A stretch of DNA of 64,000 bases from Annona cherimola (GCA_030490835.1 CM059971.1:7258938-7322937); one strand, 5' to 3'. Numbered from the stretch's first letter, positions 35,001 through 46,282 are shown. Numbers and translations are program-made. The notes: a model not told the origin generated them from the letters alone.

Positions 35001-38000
35001 TCAAGTAACGAGGCCAATAAAAGTAATACTTTATCTTCTTCTTTATTTTCTCTCCCAAAGTAGTTATATTTGTTAAAATCTAATTGCTTTCATTCAAGTG
35101 TTTTCCAAGATCTTCCGATTCTTCAAATTTCAAAGCATACAATTTCTTGTTTAGATATAATTTATTACTCAACGATTTAGATTTATGCATAGTCTCTGAC
35201 GTCGTCTAAATTTCTTCAGGATTCGTCAACTTGATCACCTCTCAAAGAGTGTTATCTGTAAGATACATCTAGTTGTCAAATCTCTTATAACTTATCAATC
35301 TTCATCAATCATATTTTCATGCTTCCTAGATTCTTTCTTTAATCCTTGATTATTCCTTCTTAAGTCAAAATATTTATTGTTGATACAGTGTAAAATCATT
35401 TTATCCATTCAATGCCTTCACCACAAAACTAATCACCTTTATACTTATCATATTTATGATTTTTCAAATAAACTCCTCAAAATAAGCTGAATTTACTAAT
35501 TTGAACTATCCACATGATTCAAAATACTGAAAATATGGAAAGTGACTCCAGAATTACCCAAATAAAAATTCTACATCACTAATCTAAACAAAACAAAATC
35601 TTGTTATCTTTAGTAAAATACTTAGCTTGTTGTGACAGATGCCTTTAATGCATCGCCATTAAAAAAATCAAAAAACAATAGAACCTCGATCGCGTTGTCG
35701 GCCTACATCCACACTTGCTGTCGTTAATCGAAAAAATGACTAATCCCTTCCAACAGATGGATGCGATGCCTAGATGGATTCCAATGCCGGCCACCAACTC
35801 ATTGCACCAAAGATCCTTCCGATCGGTGAAAAAACTGGGCTTACATTCGCCTCCTCTGGTCTGCCACCGCCGTTTACTCAAAAGGATTAAGGGTGCAACT
35901 CAGGCTCATAAAACTCGAGTTTATCTCAACCCTAATCTTAACCTTATTTATAAAACATCAACCCTAACCTTATATGTAAAACCTAAACCCTAACCCTATT
36001 TTTGAAAATTGAGTTCAGGTTGAATTTCAGGTTGAAATTTAGGTTTATAAATTTACATTTTATTTAAGAGTGATAGGTTTAAAATTTTATATGAATGTAT
36101 AACAATAACAAATTATATAAGTAAACATAACAATATATAGTTAAACCACATATTTTTAAAAAATATAACAATATAAAGAAGAGGAGTGATCCTGTTAGCT
36201 AGGACTAAGCAAATGTCTCGCTTAGCCCACCTCAAAAAACTCATTCACAATAATTTTTCTCTTTTCATATACTTGTTTGTCTAAGTGTATTTAACATATA
36301 AACCAAGTTTTATTATTTTTGAATATGTGTATATATTTTTTGAGATTTTCAGACATCTGTGTATATATATATTTAAAATACCCTTATCTTTAAAAATCTA
36401 AATATATATATATCTAAAAATTTTCTGTTAATTTCATATTAAATTCACACCGTTAAGTATTAAAAAATTAATTAAATGCATATTTTAAGTGAAATTTTAT
36501 GAAAATCATATTTTTGATAAAATCTTTAATTTTGCTATAAAACGGGTCATTTTGCAACATTCTTGAAAAGATAAAATTATGACTCAATCCCCTAGAAAAT
36601 ATTAACATATATTAGCTTATTAATATAATTTGGGCAAATCTATGAAATCATTTAATTAGAAAAATCATAATTATATAATTACAATTATATTTTAAAATAT
36701 GGGTACAAAGTGTTTCATTATATAATTTTTAGATAAAATGAATTAACTGCAAAAGAAAAAAAAGTATATAATTCAAAAGAAATTAAAAATTATATTAAGA
36801 ATATTTACGAGATTATTAAAATTATTTAGCCAAACTAATTATATTTTTAAATCCATTTTCATTTGTTGCATTTGCATCACTACAGGTGCAGCGCCGGATC
36901 ACCAAAACGGTACTCCACCTTCCCCAAAATGGTGCTCCATCTTCCCCAATCCGATGAACCAACCCAAGCCAGCAAACTGCAACCATGGTTTCCGACCCTC
37001 TGCATCTTCCATTTTCGGCTCTCACCCCCCAAATCCAACTGTCGCCCATCGCACCAAACTTGGACCGGCCCCAATTTCTTCCATCGTCATCAGCCCTTGT
37101 CCTCATCCTCCCCAAATCCACCTCAATAGCCATGACGTCCAGCCCTTTCCAGCCGCCCCTGCTGAAGATTACCCCCAATACCAAAGCAGCCAGCGAATTT
37201 GCAAAACCCATCTCCGGCCCACATCCGATCAATTGAAACAGAAAACCCATCTTCTCCGTCCAGATCTCCGGCAACACCCATTGCTACGGCAAACCAGCAC
37301 CCACTTTTACGGCAGCAATCTGCAAACAAATTGACGAGCAGAAGACGAGCAGATTCAGTGATTCAAGCACAGCCCCAACCGGAAAATCCAATGGCAGAAA
37401 ACCCACTGCAAATCACTGCTCCGATTTCCCCTCTTTAAACATCCATCCGTTTCATCTCTGCAATACCGGCAGCGGCAAATTCGGCCAGCCTCCAAAACGG
37501 GAGCAGCTGCCATTGACGATCAACAAAAACCCATCCGACCTTCATCCAAGCTGGCATCTGTTCCAAACCAAGCTTTGCACCTGCTCGATCTGGGCATCAG
37601 CAAATACCGGCAGCAATGGAGACCGACGCTGGGAGAGAAGACGGCAGCGGCACGGCAGAAGCCGCAAAACAGCGTCCGAACAGAGGCAGCTAAAGCAGGC
37701 AAAATGACGGCTGCGAGCAAACTCCTAGCAGCGGCAACGGTGGCCTGAGACACGAGCCCCGACGGCAGCTGCAACCGGGCACGGCAAAGAAGACACCAGT
37801 CGTCGCCAAGGGAGAAAACAGCAGCTGCAAATGGAGGCAGCCACGATCCAGCAGCCCATCAATCGTCCCAATTTCTGCAGCAGAAACCCACCTCCGTAAC
37901 CTGCAATCCAGCCCCAAATCCAGCACCATTGCAATTCCCCGCGGCATCCCTTCAACAAAATCTGTCAATTGAAAATTTATGGAGCTGAATTCCATCAATT

Positions 38001-41000
38001 CGTAGCTGCATCCAGCCGAAAAATCTCCATCAGCAACTTCCGAATGCTCCAAATTGAAAACCCCAAAACTGCAGCCGACTAACCATAGCAAAATCAACAA
38101 CAAATCCATGCCGCATAATCCATTCACACTGTCCAATAGCCACTAGTTAGCCCAATCACCGATCAACCTCTTACATTCATCAGCAGCAACAACGTGCGGC
38201 AACATCTTCAAGCAAAATTTCAGCACGCAGCCATCAGCCCGTCCCACCTATTTCAAGCAAAGCGGCAACCAAAGGCAACAAGCAGCTACGGTTGAAAGCA
38301 ACGCGAGAATCCCACATCGATTTTTTTTAACGGAAAGAGGGCTGCCGAACCCTTATAAAATGAGGATTCCTCTTGAAACACACCCCCATACCCCACACTT
38401 CTCTCCTTAGGTGGGACCCCATAGCAAGTGGGTGGGATCCATTTTGTGGGACCCGTAGTGAGGAGGTGGGGCCAAGCAATAAAAATTTCATTACGTGGAG
38501 ATTCGCTTTTTACGGGTGATGTGAATTTTATTTTTCTGCATTATAGTTTGTAGTGCTTCATAGTTGTTAATTTTTAATTTGTAGTTTTAAATTTTAGATT
38601 ATATTTACTGTTTTATTTTCTGCTTTGTAATTGTTAGATTAAATTTAATATAATTTTCTTTCCTATTTTAATAGTTAAATTTCATAGCTTTTATTGCTTT
38701 CGTAGAATAGTTTTAATTAAGTTGCTAGTTAATTATAATTTCTTTTAGCGTCTTGTCTCCTTTTCTTTTCTCTCCAATTTCTTCTATTTTCTTTTCTTTT
38801 CTCTTTTCTCTCTTTCTCTCTCTAATTTCTCTGTTCTTTTCTCTCTCTTCTCTTTCTCTCTCTTCTTTCTCTCTCTTCTCTCTTCTCTCTTTCTCTTTCT
38901 CTCTCTTCTCTTTCTCTCTTCTCTCTTTCTCTATCTTCTCTCTTTTATTTCTAATTTTTTCTTCTCTCTCTCTCTCTCCTCTTTCTCTCTTCTCTCTTTC
39001 TCTCTCTTTTTATACCTTCTTTTCTTTCTCTTAAAAACAATTCAAAACTACATCGCCTCTCTGTGGATTCGACCCGACTCACCGTTATTCTACACTATCA
39101 CCCGTATAGTGGTAGTTTCAATGTGTTTCGGTTAATTTTAATTAAACTGATGATCACAGTGCTCTTAACGACAAGCACTTGGTTCGCATCAATATACATA
39201 TCCAAAAATTGTAAAACTTGTTTTATACATTAAATACAATTAAATAAATAAGTGTATGAAGAAAAAATAAAAAAATTATTATAAATGAGTTTTTTGAAGT
39301 GGGCTAAGTAGGGCATTTGCTTAGCCCGAGCTAATAGAATCATTCATCTATAAGGAATATCTTTAGAAAAAATTTAACATAAAAAACAAGATAAATGAAG
39401 AAGATTATAGAAATAAAAGATAAATATAAGTGAAAATAATATACTTTATTTATAATATAATTACAATATGTCAAACATGTATTTAAATATAAATATAAAT
39501 AACATAAAATACAAAAAATATAAAGAAATATTGTTGAGATATTATATATAAAATATAGTTTATAATAAATATAAAATAAAATTAGGCTTGGGTTCTTCAG
39601 GTTCGGGTTCACTTGAACACTAACCCTATTACATTTATAAATCAGGTTTACCGGGTTCGGGCTCAACCCAGCCCAAGTTTCATCCTTAAAAGGGATCAGT
39701 CGTCCCATTTCCGCCAGAAATAACAGCCATAAGTAAATACCCAAATCCACTAAATCCACACCATGACCCAGGCTCTTCACGTCTTCAAATTTCCCAAAGC
39801 GATCGTTATAAGCACACCCCTACTCCACTAGAGAAAATAATAATTAATTAATCACTAAATAATTATAACTTTCTTCTTGTAGCTAAGCAAAAAGAGAATC
39901 TTTCACCCATACTCATCATTCTTTATAATTACTAAACCGTACAGACCATAGGTTTATTTATAACTCTTAAATACAACTTGCATAACCCATATATATATTT
40001 CGAAACTTATTCAACTAAGATATAAAATACAAGACACAACTAACACAAGGACCTAAGAATAACACCAATAATACAACTTGCTTTCTTGCTACCAAAGGTT
40101 TCGGCCAAAAATATATAATAAGGGAGAGAATTCAAGAATTTTGAGTCTAAATATAGGCAACTGTATAATCCAAAATATAATAGAAATATAGTCAAAATAC
40201 TTGCTAAACAAAACATTACAAAATTCTGTAAAATTCATTACTAAACAATAGAATTCTAAGACTTCATTCCAGAATGAGAAAGCTTTAACAGACTTTAAGG
40301 GAATTCAACACAGTTTAAAAGACAATTAGTAAAAATCTGAAAGATTTTAATAAAATTTAATAAACTTTCAAAATTAAGTACAAATAAAAATCATAGTAAA
40401 TTTTGTTGAACTCTACAAAAGCCAATAACAACTTACTTGCATTTAATGACGAATGTGTTAGAGACTATTCAATCTCTTTCATGAACTTACTAAACATTAA
40501 AAGAGTTTCAAATTAAACATTATTAAATTCTATTAATTCTTTTGGAGGCTTCATCGACTTTATACGATTTCGTAAAGCTCAATAGAGTTTTCATTTCACC
40601 TTAGACTATTTTGGTTAATAAGTGAAACAAAAAAAATCATCATACAACAAAAGAAAGAACTTTTAAGAGAGAACGCAATAGTGTACCAGAAGTAATGTTG
40701 GGGGCAGCTGCAGGTTCCCGTGCACTGTTGTCAGCTGGATCAGTACCCACCAGGATTTCCTTCAAAAAGCCAACCATTTCCTCCTTGGCGGCAACAAGAA
40801 ACGATGACTCTTCGGCATTGTTCCTAACAAATAGCAGCCTGGGAACTGCTCTCACAATCTGAATCGCTACGTCCTCCTTTCGGTTTTTTAAGGCTTCGTG
40901 TAATGCAGTATTTCCGTCCTTGTTCTGCATTGTTAAGAGCCCAACTGACCACGATCCTCCAACCGTCGTCGCTGTCAAAGAGTCAAATTCCAAGAGAATT

Positions 41001-41257
41001 TGGACAGTCTGAGAGCAACCAGCTCTTGCAGCGCAGTGCAGAGCAGTGTCCCCATCAGAGTTTTTCATCCTTAGCAGTTGGCCACAGCGTTGCAAGATTT
41101 CTTTAGTGAACTTATGACGTCTAAACTTGGCGGCAATGTGCAGAGCTGTGTTCTCTTGGGGAGCTTTGGAGAGGAGACGTAGCATGTCTGCACTTCCTAC
41201 TTGCTCTAGAAATCCAACGTTTCCAGATGTTGCTGCTTTGTACAGCTCGGGATACAT
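32012..41257 (-). CDS. Ankyrin-repeat/PGG-domain membrane protein, ACD6-like (gene A)
   Basis: The four-exon model is 41257-40687, 33650-33143, 32949-32846 and 32559-32012 (1731 nt, 576 aa); all junctions are GT/AG and phases match (1, 2, 1). Residues 1-190 and about 191-360 hold ankyrin repeats (ENTALHIAAKF, DGDTALHCAARAG, DGNTALHEAL, NGKTALHYAAW, NGHSPLHAAVAFG). Exon 3 is a linker (QLTDFERRPIYPLIEN). Exon 4 is a PGG domain (FAAAFTLPGGY) with four hydrophobic helices. The start is MYPELYKAATSG, aligned with gene B. Proteins of this family (ACD6 in Arabidopsis) are plasma-membrane or ER proteins linked to salicylic-acid defence and cell death; this function is inferred by family only. Intron 1 is 7.0 kb and full of transposons. 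Exon 3 is the least certain, and the reading needs it, because exon 2 joined directly to exon 4 is out of phase. Confidence 0.8.
33760..34210 (-). repeat. Copia LTR relic in gene A intron 1
   Basis: The segment with CTCCACAAGAGAAAAGAGTAATTAAT and ACAATTATAACTTTTTTCTC resembles 39802-40080 (CTCCACTAGAGAAAATAATAA...), in the same orientation. The two probably are the LTRs of one old copia element in the intron. The same pair occurs in gene B. Confidence 0.5.
34560..35400 (-). pseudogene. Copia gag relic in gene A intron 1
   Basis: On the - strand near 34960-35020 it reads like LLLASLLESFDYIA followed by TTLLYKYDTLEF, the conserved copia Gag segment. The zinc-knuckle region around 34740-34780 is degraded (ECGKKSHKK). 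Stops occur throughout. The start of the block is shared with 56040-56471 in gene B. Confidence 0.55.
36413..39191 (+). repeat. Solo LTR, Tat/Ogre-type gypsy
   Basis: Lies between ATATA direct repeats (36408-36412, 39192-39196) inside the split MITE. The end CTTGGTTCGCATCA, preceded by CTGTGGATTCGACCC near 39061-39075, is characteristic of Tat/Athila-class LTRs. A promoter-like CCCTTATAAAATGAGG is at 38351-38366. The first bases read TCTAAAAATTTTCTG rather than TG, so the 5' tip is mutated or slightly misplaced. Length about 2.78 kb. The apparent reading frames between 36822 and 38136 on both strands are LTR sequence. Confidence 0.75.
38755..39030 (+). repeat. CT-rich microsatellite inside the Tat LTR
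   Basis: Irregular TCTCTTTC/TTCTC runs over about 275 bp. They create a long Ser/Phe/Leu-only frame that is not a protein. Confidence 0.85.
39802..40240 (-). repeat. Second copia LTR relic in gene A intron 1
   Basis: Counterpart of 33760-34210 (see there). In gene B the same sequence is at 56472-56913. The CTAAA at 40241-40245 is the empty target site of the copia element found in gene B. Confidence 0.5.
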
Positions 41258-41359
41258 GGCTGGCAGGGATGGTTGCGAGGATCCAAGGCCTTCGGTTTTA
41301 AAGGAGTGAGCTAAGTTGTTGGTTTTCCAAGTAATGTTTGGGCTAAGACGGTTTGATGT

Positions 41360-41937
41360 AGGGGTGTTAATGGTCATGGTCAATCCGTTAATCTGCTCGT
41401 CTAACCCGTTTATAAATGGGTTTGGGTTGAGATTTTTAAATAAATAGGTTATGATCCACCAACCCGTTTAACCATTCAATTAAATAAATAGATTACGGTT
41501 GAGATTTTATAACTCGTCAACCCGTTTAGTAACCCATATAACCTGTTCAACCCATGTAACTCGCTTAACTCATTAAAGTTTTATGTATATATATATATAT
41601 ACATGTAAACCCCTTGATTATTTTCCCTCTCCAATTTTTTTCCACTACTGCCCTAATTCTATTTTTCCGTTACTGCCTTATTTTCATTTTCCTTACGCTA
41701 AAAACAACCTCTCGTCTCTCCCTGCAAAATCATCATCGACTATAGTTTAGACTTTCAGATTATTTACTATATAACCTGTTAACAACCCACAAATCTATTT
41801 ATTAAATGAGTTATAAATGAGTTAGGATTGATGTTGTTTAAATGAGTAAATAAATGGATTAAGGTTGGAATATTTTAAATGGATTAGGATTAAGATTAGG
41901 CTCAAACTCGTCAAACCTAATCCGGTGGCACTCCTAG
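41360..41937. mobile_element. hAT-like element in the 5' flank of gene A
   Basis: Starts AGGGGTGTTAATGG and ends GGTGGCACTCCTAG, inverted tips (TAGGGGTG/CACTCCTA). The flanks TTTGATGT (41352-41359) and ATTGACAT (41938-41945) are candidate 8-bp TSDs with three mismatches. Gene B has an uninterrupted TTTGATGT at 63015-63022, an empty site. The interior repeats CAACCCGTTTA-like text. Located about 100 bp upstream of the gene A start codon. Confidence 0.8.
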
Positions 41938-41943
41938 ATTGAC

Positions 41944-42063
41944 ATGGCTGCGGGAGTAAATGCGTCGCAGGAGGAGCGAGACACCGCAATCGACGATCTG
42001 ACCTCCGCAGATTCACGGTCGAGTGAAAAAAAAAATCAAGAAACTGCCACGCTGTTGGGATAA
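41944..42063 (+). CDS. 39-codon frame divergent from gene A, relic or upstream exon
   Basis: An ATG directly after the hAT-like element opens MAAGVNASQEERDTAIDD...SADSRSSEKKNQETATLLG, stopping at TAA 42061. The hydrophilic, acidic composition looks protein-like, and the frame is kept in the other copy (from 63022), where it runs on past this stop as GEVQRKIRW. I do not recognise the family. It may be the first exon of a lost divergent gene, or chance. Confidence 0.3.
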   Translation: MAAGVNASQEERDTAIDDLTSADSRSSEKKNQETATLLG

Positions 42064-44590
42064 GTCCAGCGAAAAATCAGGTGGAGCTGCTGCGCAGGGG
42101 AATGCTCGCCGGCACTCGGAGGGGAAAGGGGATTGCAATCATATGTTCTTGTCGGCGGTTCAAGAGAAGAGTCTAAAAGGACGGTTGGTAACGAATATCT
42201 TTGTTGGATTTTGTGTCGGGTAGAGAATGGAAAGTGAATTTTTTAGAAAATATTTGATTGATACGAAATAACATGATTAAATTTGAAATAAATAGCTTAG
42301 TTGGAAGGTAAAATAGTTTGGTTATAGAAATAAAATTGGAAAAATAGTATTGTTAAAATGAAAAATCATATGTTGGGAAATGTACGGGTGGTACAAAATT
42401 CATGATTTCCTATGAAATCCCACAATTGCCCATTAACAATCGTGCCCTGAATACCTGCCACATGCTTCTTGCTCGGTTGCCACATCCTAAAATTTGCTAT
42501 TGGGCATCCTCTGATATGCTTGTCAGGTTTTTTGCATTTTGATTCCTTTAACTTAAGGTATTTGCTTTCCAACTATTGAGTTCTGCCTACTTGCCTTTCA
42601 ATCATGTAATTTTGCTCATTTGCATCTTAAAGCTTGTTGTTAATGTAAGCCACTAAACAAGTGAAAAATACATTCGTGGCTATAGTATAAATTTCTAATG
42701 ACAGTATTGCCCTTTAATAAAGTCGACTCATGAAAGAAATTGACTGAACTTTGCCACAAAACCCACATTATTTGAAAGTTTGAGTCATTCATGAAATAAG
42801 TTGCCTAACTGGACCGTACAAAACCAAAGATTAGTATTGCCATAGTGTTTTTTGACGAAGAGTCGTGCGGTTTTTGGCTATCAAGATTGGTAGGGATTTG
42901 TTTGCTAGGCAGAGGTGGCGAGGAAGAAGCAGGGGCGATGTGACAAGCAATGTTTTTTGCAGTAGATTATGGCGACTTGAGATCAAATTTGATGTGGCGA
43001 TGGAGACTTCATTGTCAAAAACTAGGAACGACACCATTGGTTGGCGTTGATCAACAATTGGAAGGCTAGTGAGAGATGGTGTATAGAAGTAGTTGCAAAG
43101 ATTGTTGTCTACTACAATAGACGAAAATATTTTCTATATTGGAATTTTTTTTTATGGTTCATATCATGTAATAGTGATGTCCGAATTTGAGTAATTCACA
43201 AAGTCCTTTTCTATGTTTTTAGGTGCTTTGAATCATGTGGATGGTTCAGATTAGTAAACCTTTACTTATTTTAAAGTATCTATTTGAAGAAAATAGAGAG
43301 TCAACTCATTTGTTTCAACTAAGCCACAAGCGTATTTTAAACTTTTTATTTATAAATGAAAATCTTGATTGGGTTTTTCAACGGTTTAGGGATCTAGGGC
43401 TTAAAATGTAAACGGAGCAAAATTACAGGATTTGAAAAACAAATATGTAAAATTCATGTGTTAAAAAATAAATATACAAAATTAGAGAGACCAAAATGTA
43501 AAAAAAACCTCTCCTGACAGTATTTTGCTCTCCAGGACACAATATGGGCGGATGTTGGTGCTCTATTCCCCCAAATGCAAGATTGCCCTTCAAACCCACC
43601 ATTTTTTTGTTCTTAAATTGCTACCGGTTCTCATCTTGGAGGTTGGTTCTAGGTATAGCCAGTAGGAGAGTAATTCTCTATTTGTAGCATTTTTTTGTTT
43701 CTAATACATTTTCGAAATCACCATTCAACCCATATGTCCATTTCAACTATAAGAATTTTGTTGATTGAACTTACATAGTGATAACATAATTCAATGCTCC
43801 ACTTAGTTGTCGATGGCACTACCTAATAGTTGGATCTATGTTATTAGATTTTTTTTAACACGAGGAAAATGCACTGATCTTGCAATATCAAAGAAAATCA
43901 TACATTGCATCCACATTTTAGCGCAGGTGGCATGCATCTTGGGCAAACCCTTGCCCATGTCCTAAGTTCGACCTAAGGAAAAAACGAATCGACACTTGGG
44001 ATCCATTCAAAAGAAAAAAAAAGAAAAGAGAATCATGCTTCCATTCAAAAGAAAAAATAAGAAAAGAAAAGAGAACCATACTTTGAGGGGTATTAAAATA
44101 ACAAAGAAGAAGCGACGATGTCGTGGTGAACCTGCTAATCAGGAAAGGAAATATCGCGGGTTCAACATCTTTGTCTAGTGAGGGTAGTTTTACTATAATT
44201 CTCCCATCTTGTAAAATTCCCTTCATATTACGAGAGTTGTTAATATAATTGATTGTAACATGAGCTATCATAAAGAAGAAAATCTATAGAGGATTTTTTA
44301 TTACTTTAATTGGAATCTTTACTTACAATGTTACATTTTTTCCATCTTATATTACATATCAAGCCCATAAAGTCTTATAAATTTATATATGGACTTACAT
44401 TACTAAGGAGGTCAAGCTCTTCATACGGGAGACTTATAACTCCCATACACCAACAAAGGGTGAAACACACACAAAAGGTGAAGAAGGAGACCAAACCTCA
44501 ACCGGGATGACACATGTCACTATCCCAACTAACTAAGCAATGCTTGGTTAGCTGCCAACCAACTAAGCAATGCTTGGTTGGGAGCCATGT
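42064..44590. other. Duplicated 5' flank and intergenic DNA
   Basis: To 42807 it matches the right end of the window (63140-64000). Beyond that it is AT-rich intergenic DNA with no gene I can support. 42185-42360 resembles a short MITE with a GGTTGGTAACGAATAT end that is shared with 63240-63430. Confidence 0.5.
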
Positions 44591-44689
44591 CAATACATTC
44601 CAAGTTGCCGATCTAATTTAGAAGATTAATGCATTGCAAGGTATTAAAATAAAAATATAAGTTTGTTAGCTCAGGCTAAATAATGTGTT

Positions 44690-44955
44690 GAGGGGCATGT
44701 TCGACAATGAAGAAAAAACATCAAGCTAACACTTTTCGTTTTCCATCACTATCATATTTTTTTAATTATTTTTTCGCATTTTTTATACAACTACCATATT
44801 TTTCAATCATTTCTACAAAATTATTCGTATAACTAACTTATCTATTTTAACTTTATTCTGTTTATTCCTTATCATTACCTTATTATATCATATTATTTTA
44901 CAACTTTTGCTCTTAAAAACTTTTTACCAAAAGTTTTATCATTTTCCAACTAATG
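44690..44955 (-). mobile_element. MITE family GGGTGTGTTTG, copy 4
   Basis: AGGGGCATGTTCGACAATG at the left; the interior AACTAACTTATCTATTTTAA is the inverse of the block in copy 2; the right end CAAAAGTTTTATCATTTTCC is the inverse of that family's tip. Confidence 0.55.
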
Positions 44956-44974
44956 TATAAATAAGGAAGATTTA

Positions 44975-45315
44975 ATAATGGTTTACTAAGCCCACTCCAA
45001 TAAACTTTTTAAAATTTTTTTTCTTTTTTGTCATAAACTTGTTAATCTAAATGCATTTAACGTATAATTAAGGTTTACTATTTTAGAGATATGTATATAT
45101 ATTTTTTATATTTTTAAATATGAGGGTATTTTAGTCATTTTAAACCATTAAAATGACTAAAATAATCCTATTTTTAAAATCTAAAAAATATATATCTCCA
45201 AAAATACGAAAATTTAGTTTGTATATTAAATATATCTTGATTAATAAGTTTATGAAAAAGCAAAAAAAAATTTATGTAGTTTTTTTTTTTTTGGCCAGGG
45301 TAAGTAAGCCTTGCT
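44975..45315. mobile_element. Foldback MITE, TTTACTAAGCCC tip
   Basis: GGTTTACTAAGCCCACTCC on the left and GGGTAAGTAAGCCTTGC on the right are inverted. The arms contain TAATCTAAATGCATTTAAC and GGTTTACTATTTTAGAGATA with complements. Confidence 0.6.
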
Positions 45316-45872
45316 AAAATATCAAAGAAGAAAATGCATGGACAATCATCATGTTTCACCTGTGCAAAGGTGTGCTAGGTTGAACAAGGATAAAAAATTA
45401 TTAATTTATTATGTTAGAAAAAGGAATCCCGTTTATATAATTTCTAAATTAGATCGGCAACTTGGAATGTATTGAGATACATGTGCAAAATAAGAACAGG
45501 GCACTGCCAGAGTGGCAACCATATTCTTCTTTCCAGTCATCCCTATAAATCCGAGCAGAATATGCCACTAAGCTTGGCGATTCTCAAACCAATCACAGTC
45601 GTCCAAAGCCCGGCAGAGTCCAACCTGCAACAAATAATCTGCAGCAGCTGACGATTGCAACAACACCGGCTTCCGGCAATTAGATCTCAATCGTTCAAAT
45701 CTACATCATCCATGATACAATTGATGCGGACGTTAGCACCTGTCATCATAAGATTAGAGCGACAGCCGTCTCCTATAATTTCTAGCGGCCAGCACCAGCA
45801 ATGTCTGCCAATCACTTTTTTTTTATTTTATTTTTACGAAGAGCAATGTCAGTGGATCTTACTATTATTTAT

Positions 45873-46282
45873 CAGGTAATTTACAAATATATCTACTTAG
45901 TTTGATCAAAATTATAAATATATACATAGTTTCAGAAATTGCAAATAACATCCACATAATATAACTAGAATTGCAAATAACTTCGATGCTGTTATACTAC
46001 CGTTATGGTGTCGGTATATTTGTAAAAATATGTAAACTATTTAGGTATATTCGTAATTTCAGAAATTATGTGATATATTTAATTTTTGCAAATAACCCCT
46101 TCATAATTTAACCATAATTACAGTTAACCTTCATGCCATGATAGTATAGTAATGACGTCATAATGTCGTGGGGGTTATTTACAATTATGGTAAAACTATG
46201 TGGAAGTTATTTGAAAGTCTTAAAACTATGTAGGTATATTTGTAAATTTGATCAAACTAAATGCATATTTGCAAATTACCTT
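45873..46282. mobile_element. MITE with about 40-bp inverted ends
   Basis: GGTAATTTACAAATATATCT at the left and its inverse at 46240-46282, both followed inward by TTAGTTTGATCAAA. Inner repeats on ACTATGTAGGTATATTTGTA. No coding frame. Confidence 0.7.

Larger units (their letters stand above)
36181..39348. mobile_element. Foldback MITE, GATCCTGTTAG family, copy 3, split by a solo LTR
   Basis: The left half, 36181-36412, begins GAGGAGTGATCCTGTTAG. The right half, 39197-39348, ends in the inverse (CTAATAGAATCATTCATC). 9-bp repeats TATAAAGAA (36172-36180) and TATAAGGAA (39349-39357) differ at one base. Rejoining the halves restores the family arm around AAATATATATATACATATCC. Confidence 0.85.
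35888..39688. mobile_element. hAT-like nonautonomous element, interrupted by nested insertions
   Basis: The tips TAAGGGTGCAACTCAGGCTC and (inverted, from 39688) TAAGGATGAAACTTGGGCTG are inverted repeats. AAAAGGAT at 35880-35887 and AAAGGGAT at 39689-39696 are 8-bp target duplications with one mismatch. After removing the insertions at 36181-39348 it is about 630 bp. Such ends and 8-bp TSDs are typical of hAT MITEs. The CCTAACCCTAA-like runs near 35930-36000 are part of it. Confidence 0.75.
31427..42807. repeat. Segmental duplication, copy A
   Basis: Similarity to 52769-64000 starts abruptly at GGAGGTGGTCCACTTGG (31427) and continues through the 3' flank, all four exons, introns and 5' flank to at least 42807, where the window ends in the other copy. 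Flanks left of the breakpoint are unrelated. Large differences inside are discrete insertions or deletions. Confidence 0.9.
44591..45474. mobile_element. Element with perfect 31-bp terminal inverted repeats, hosting two MITEs
   Basis: The arm beginning CAATACATTCCAAGTTGCCG at 44591-44621 is exactly inverted at 45444-45474. Between them lie a GGGTGTGTTTG-family MITE (44690-44955) and a foldback MITE (44975-45315). No transposase frame is present. Confidence 0.7.

Noticed and set aside
35925..36000. CCCTAA-like runs resembling telomere repeat
   Set aside because: Only a few irregular copies, inside the left end of a hAT-like element whose right end has the matching inverse text; not an interstitial telomere.
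36822..38136. Several open frames of 60-150 codons on both strands
   Set aside because: All lie within the GC-richer half of the Tat solo LTR, with no protein-like conservation.
38753..39034. 93-codon Ser/Phe/Leu frame
   Set aside because: Pure CT microsatellite translation.
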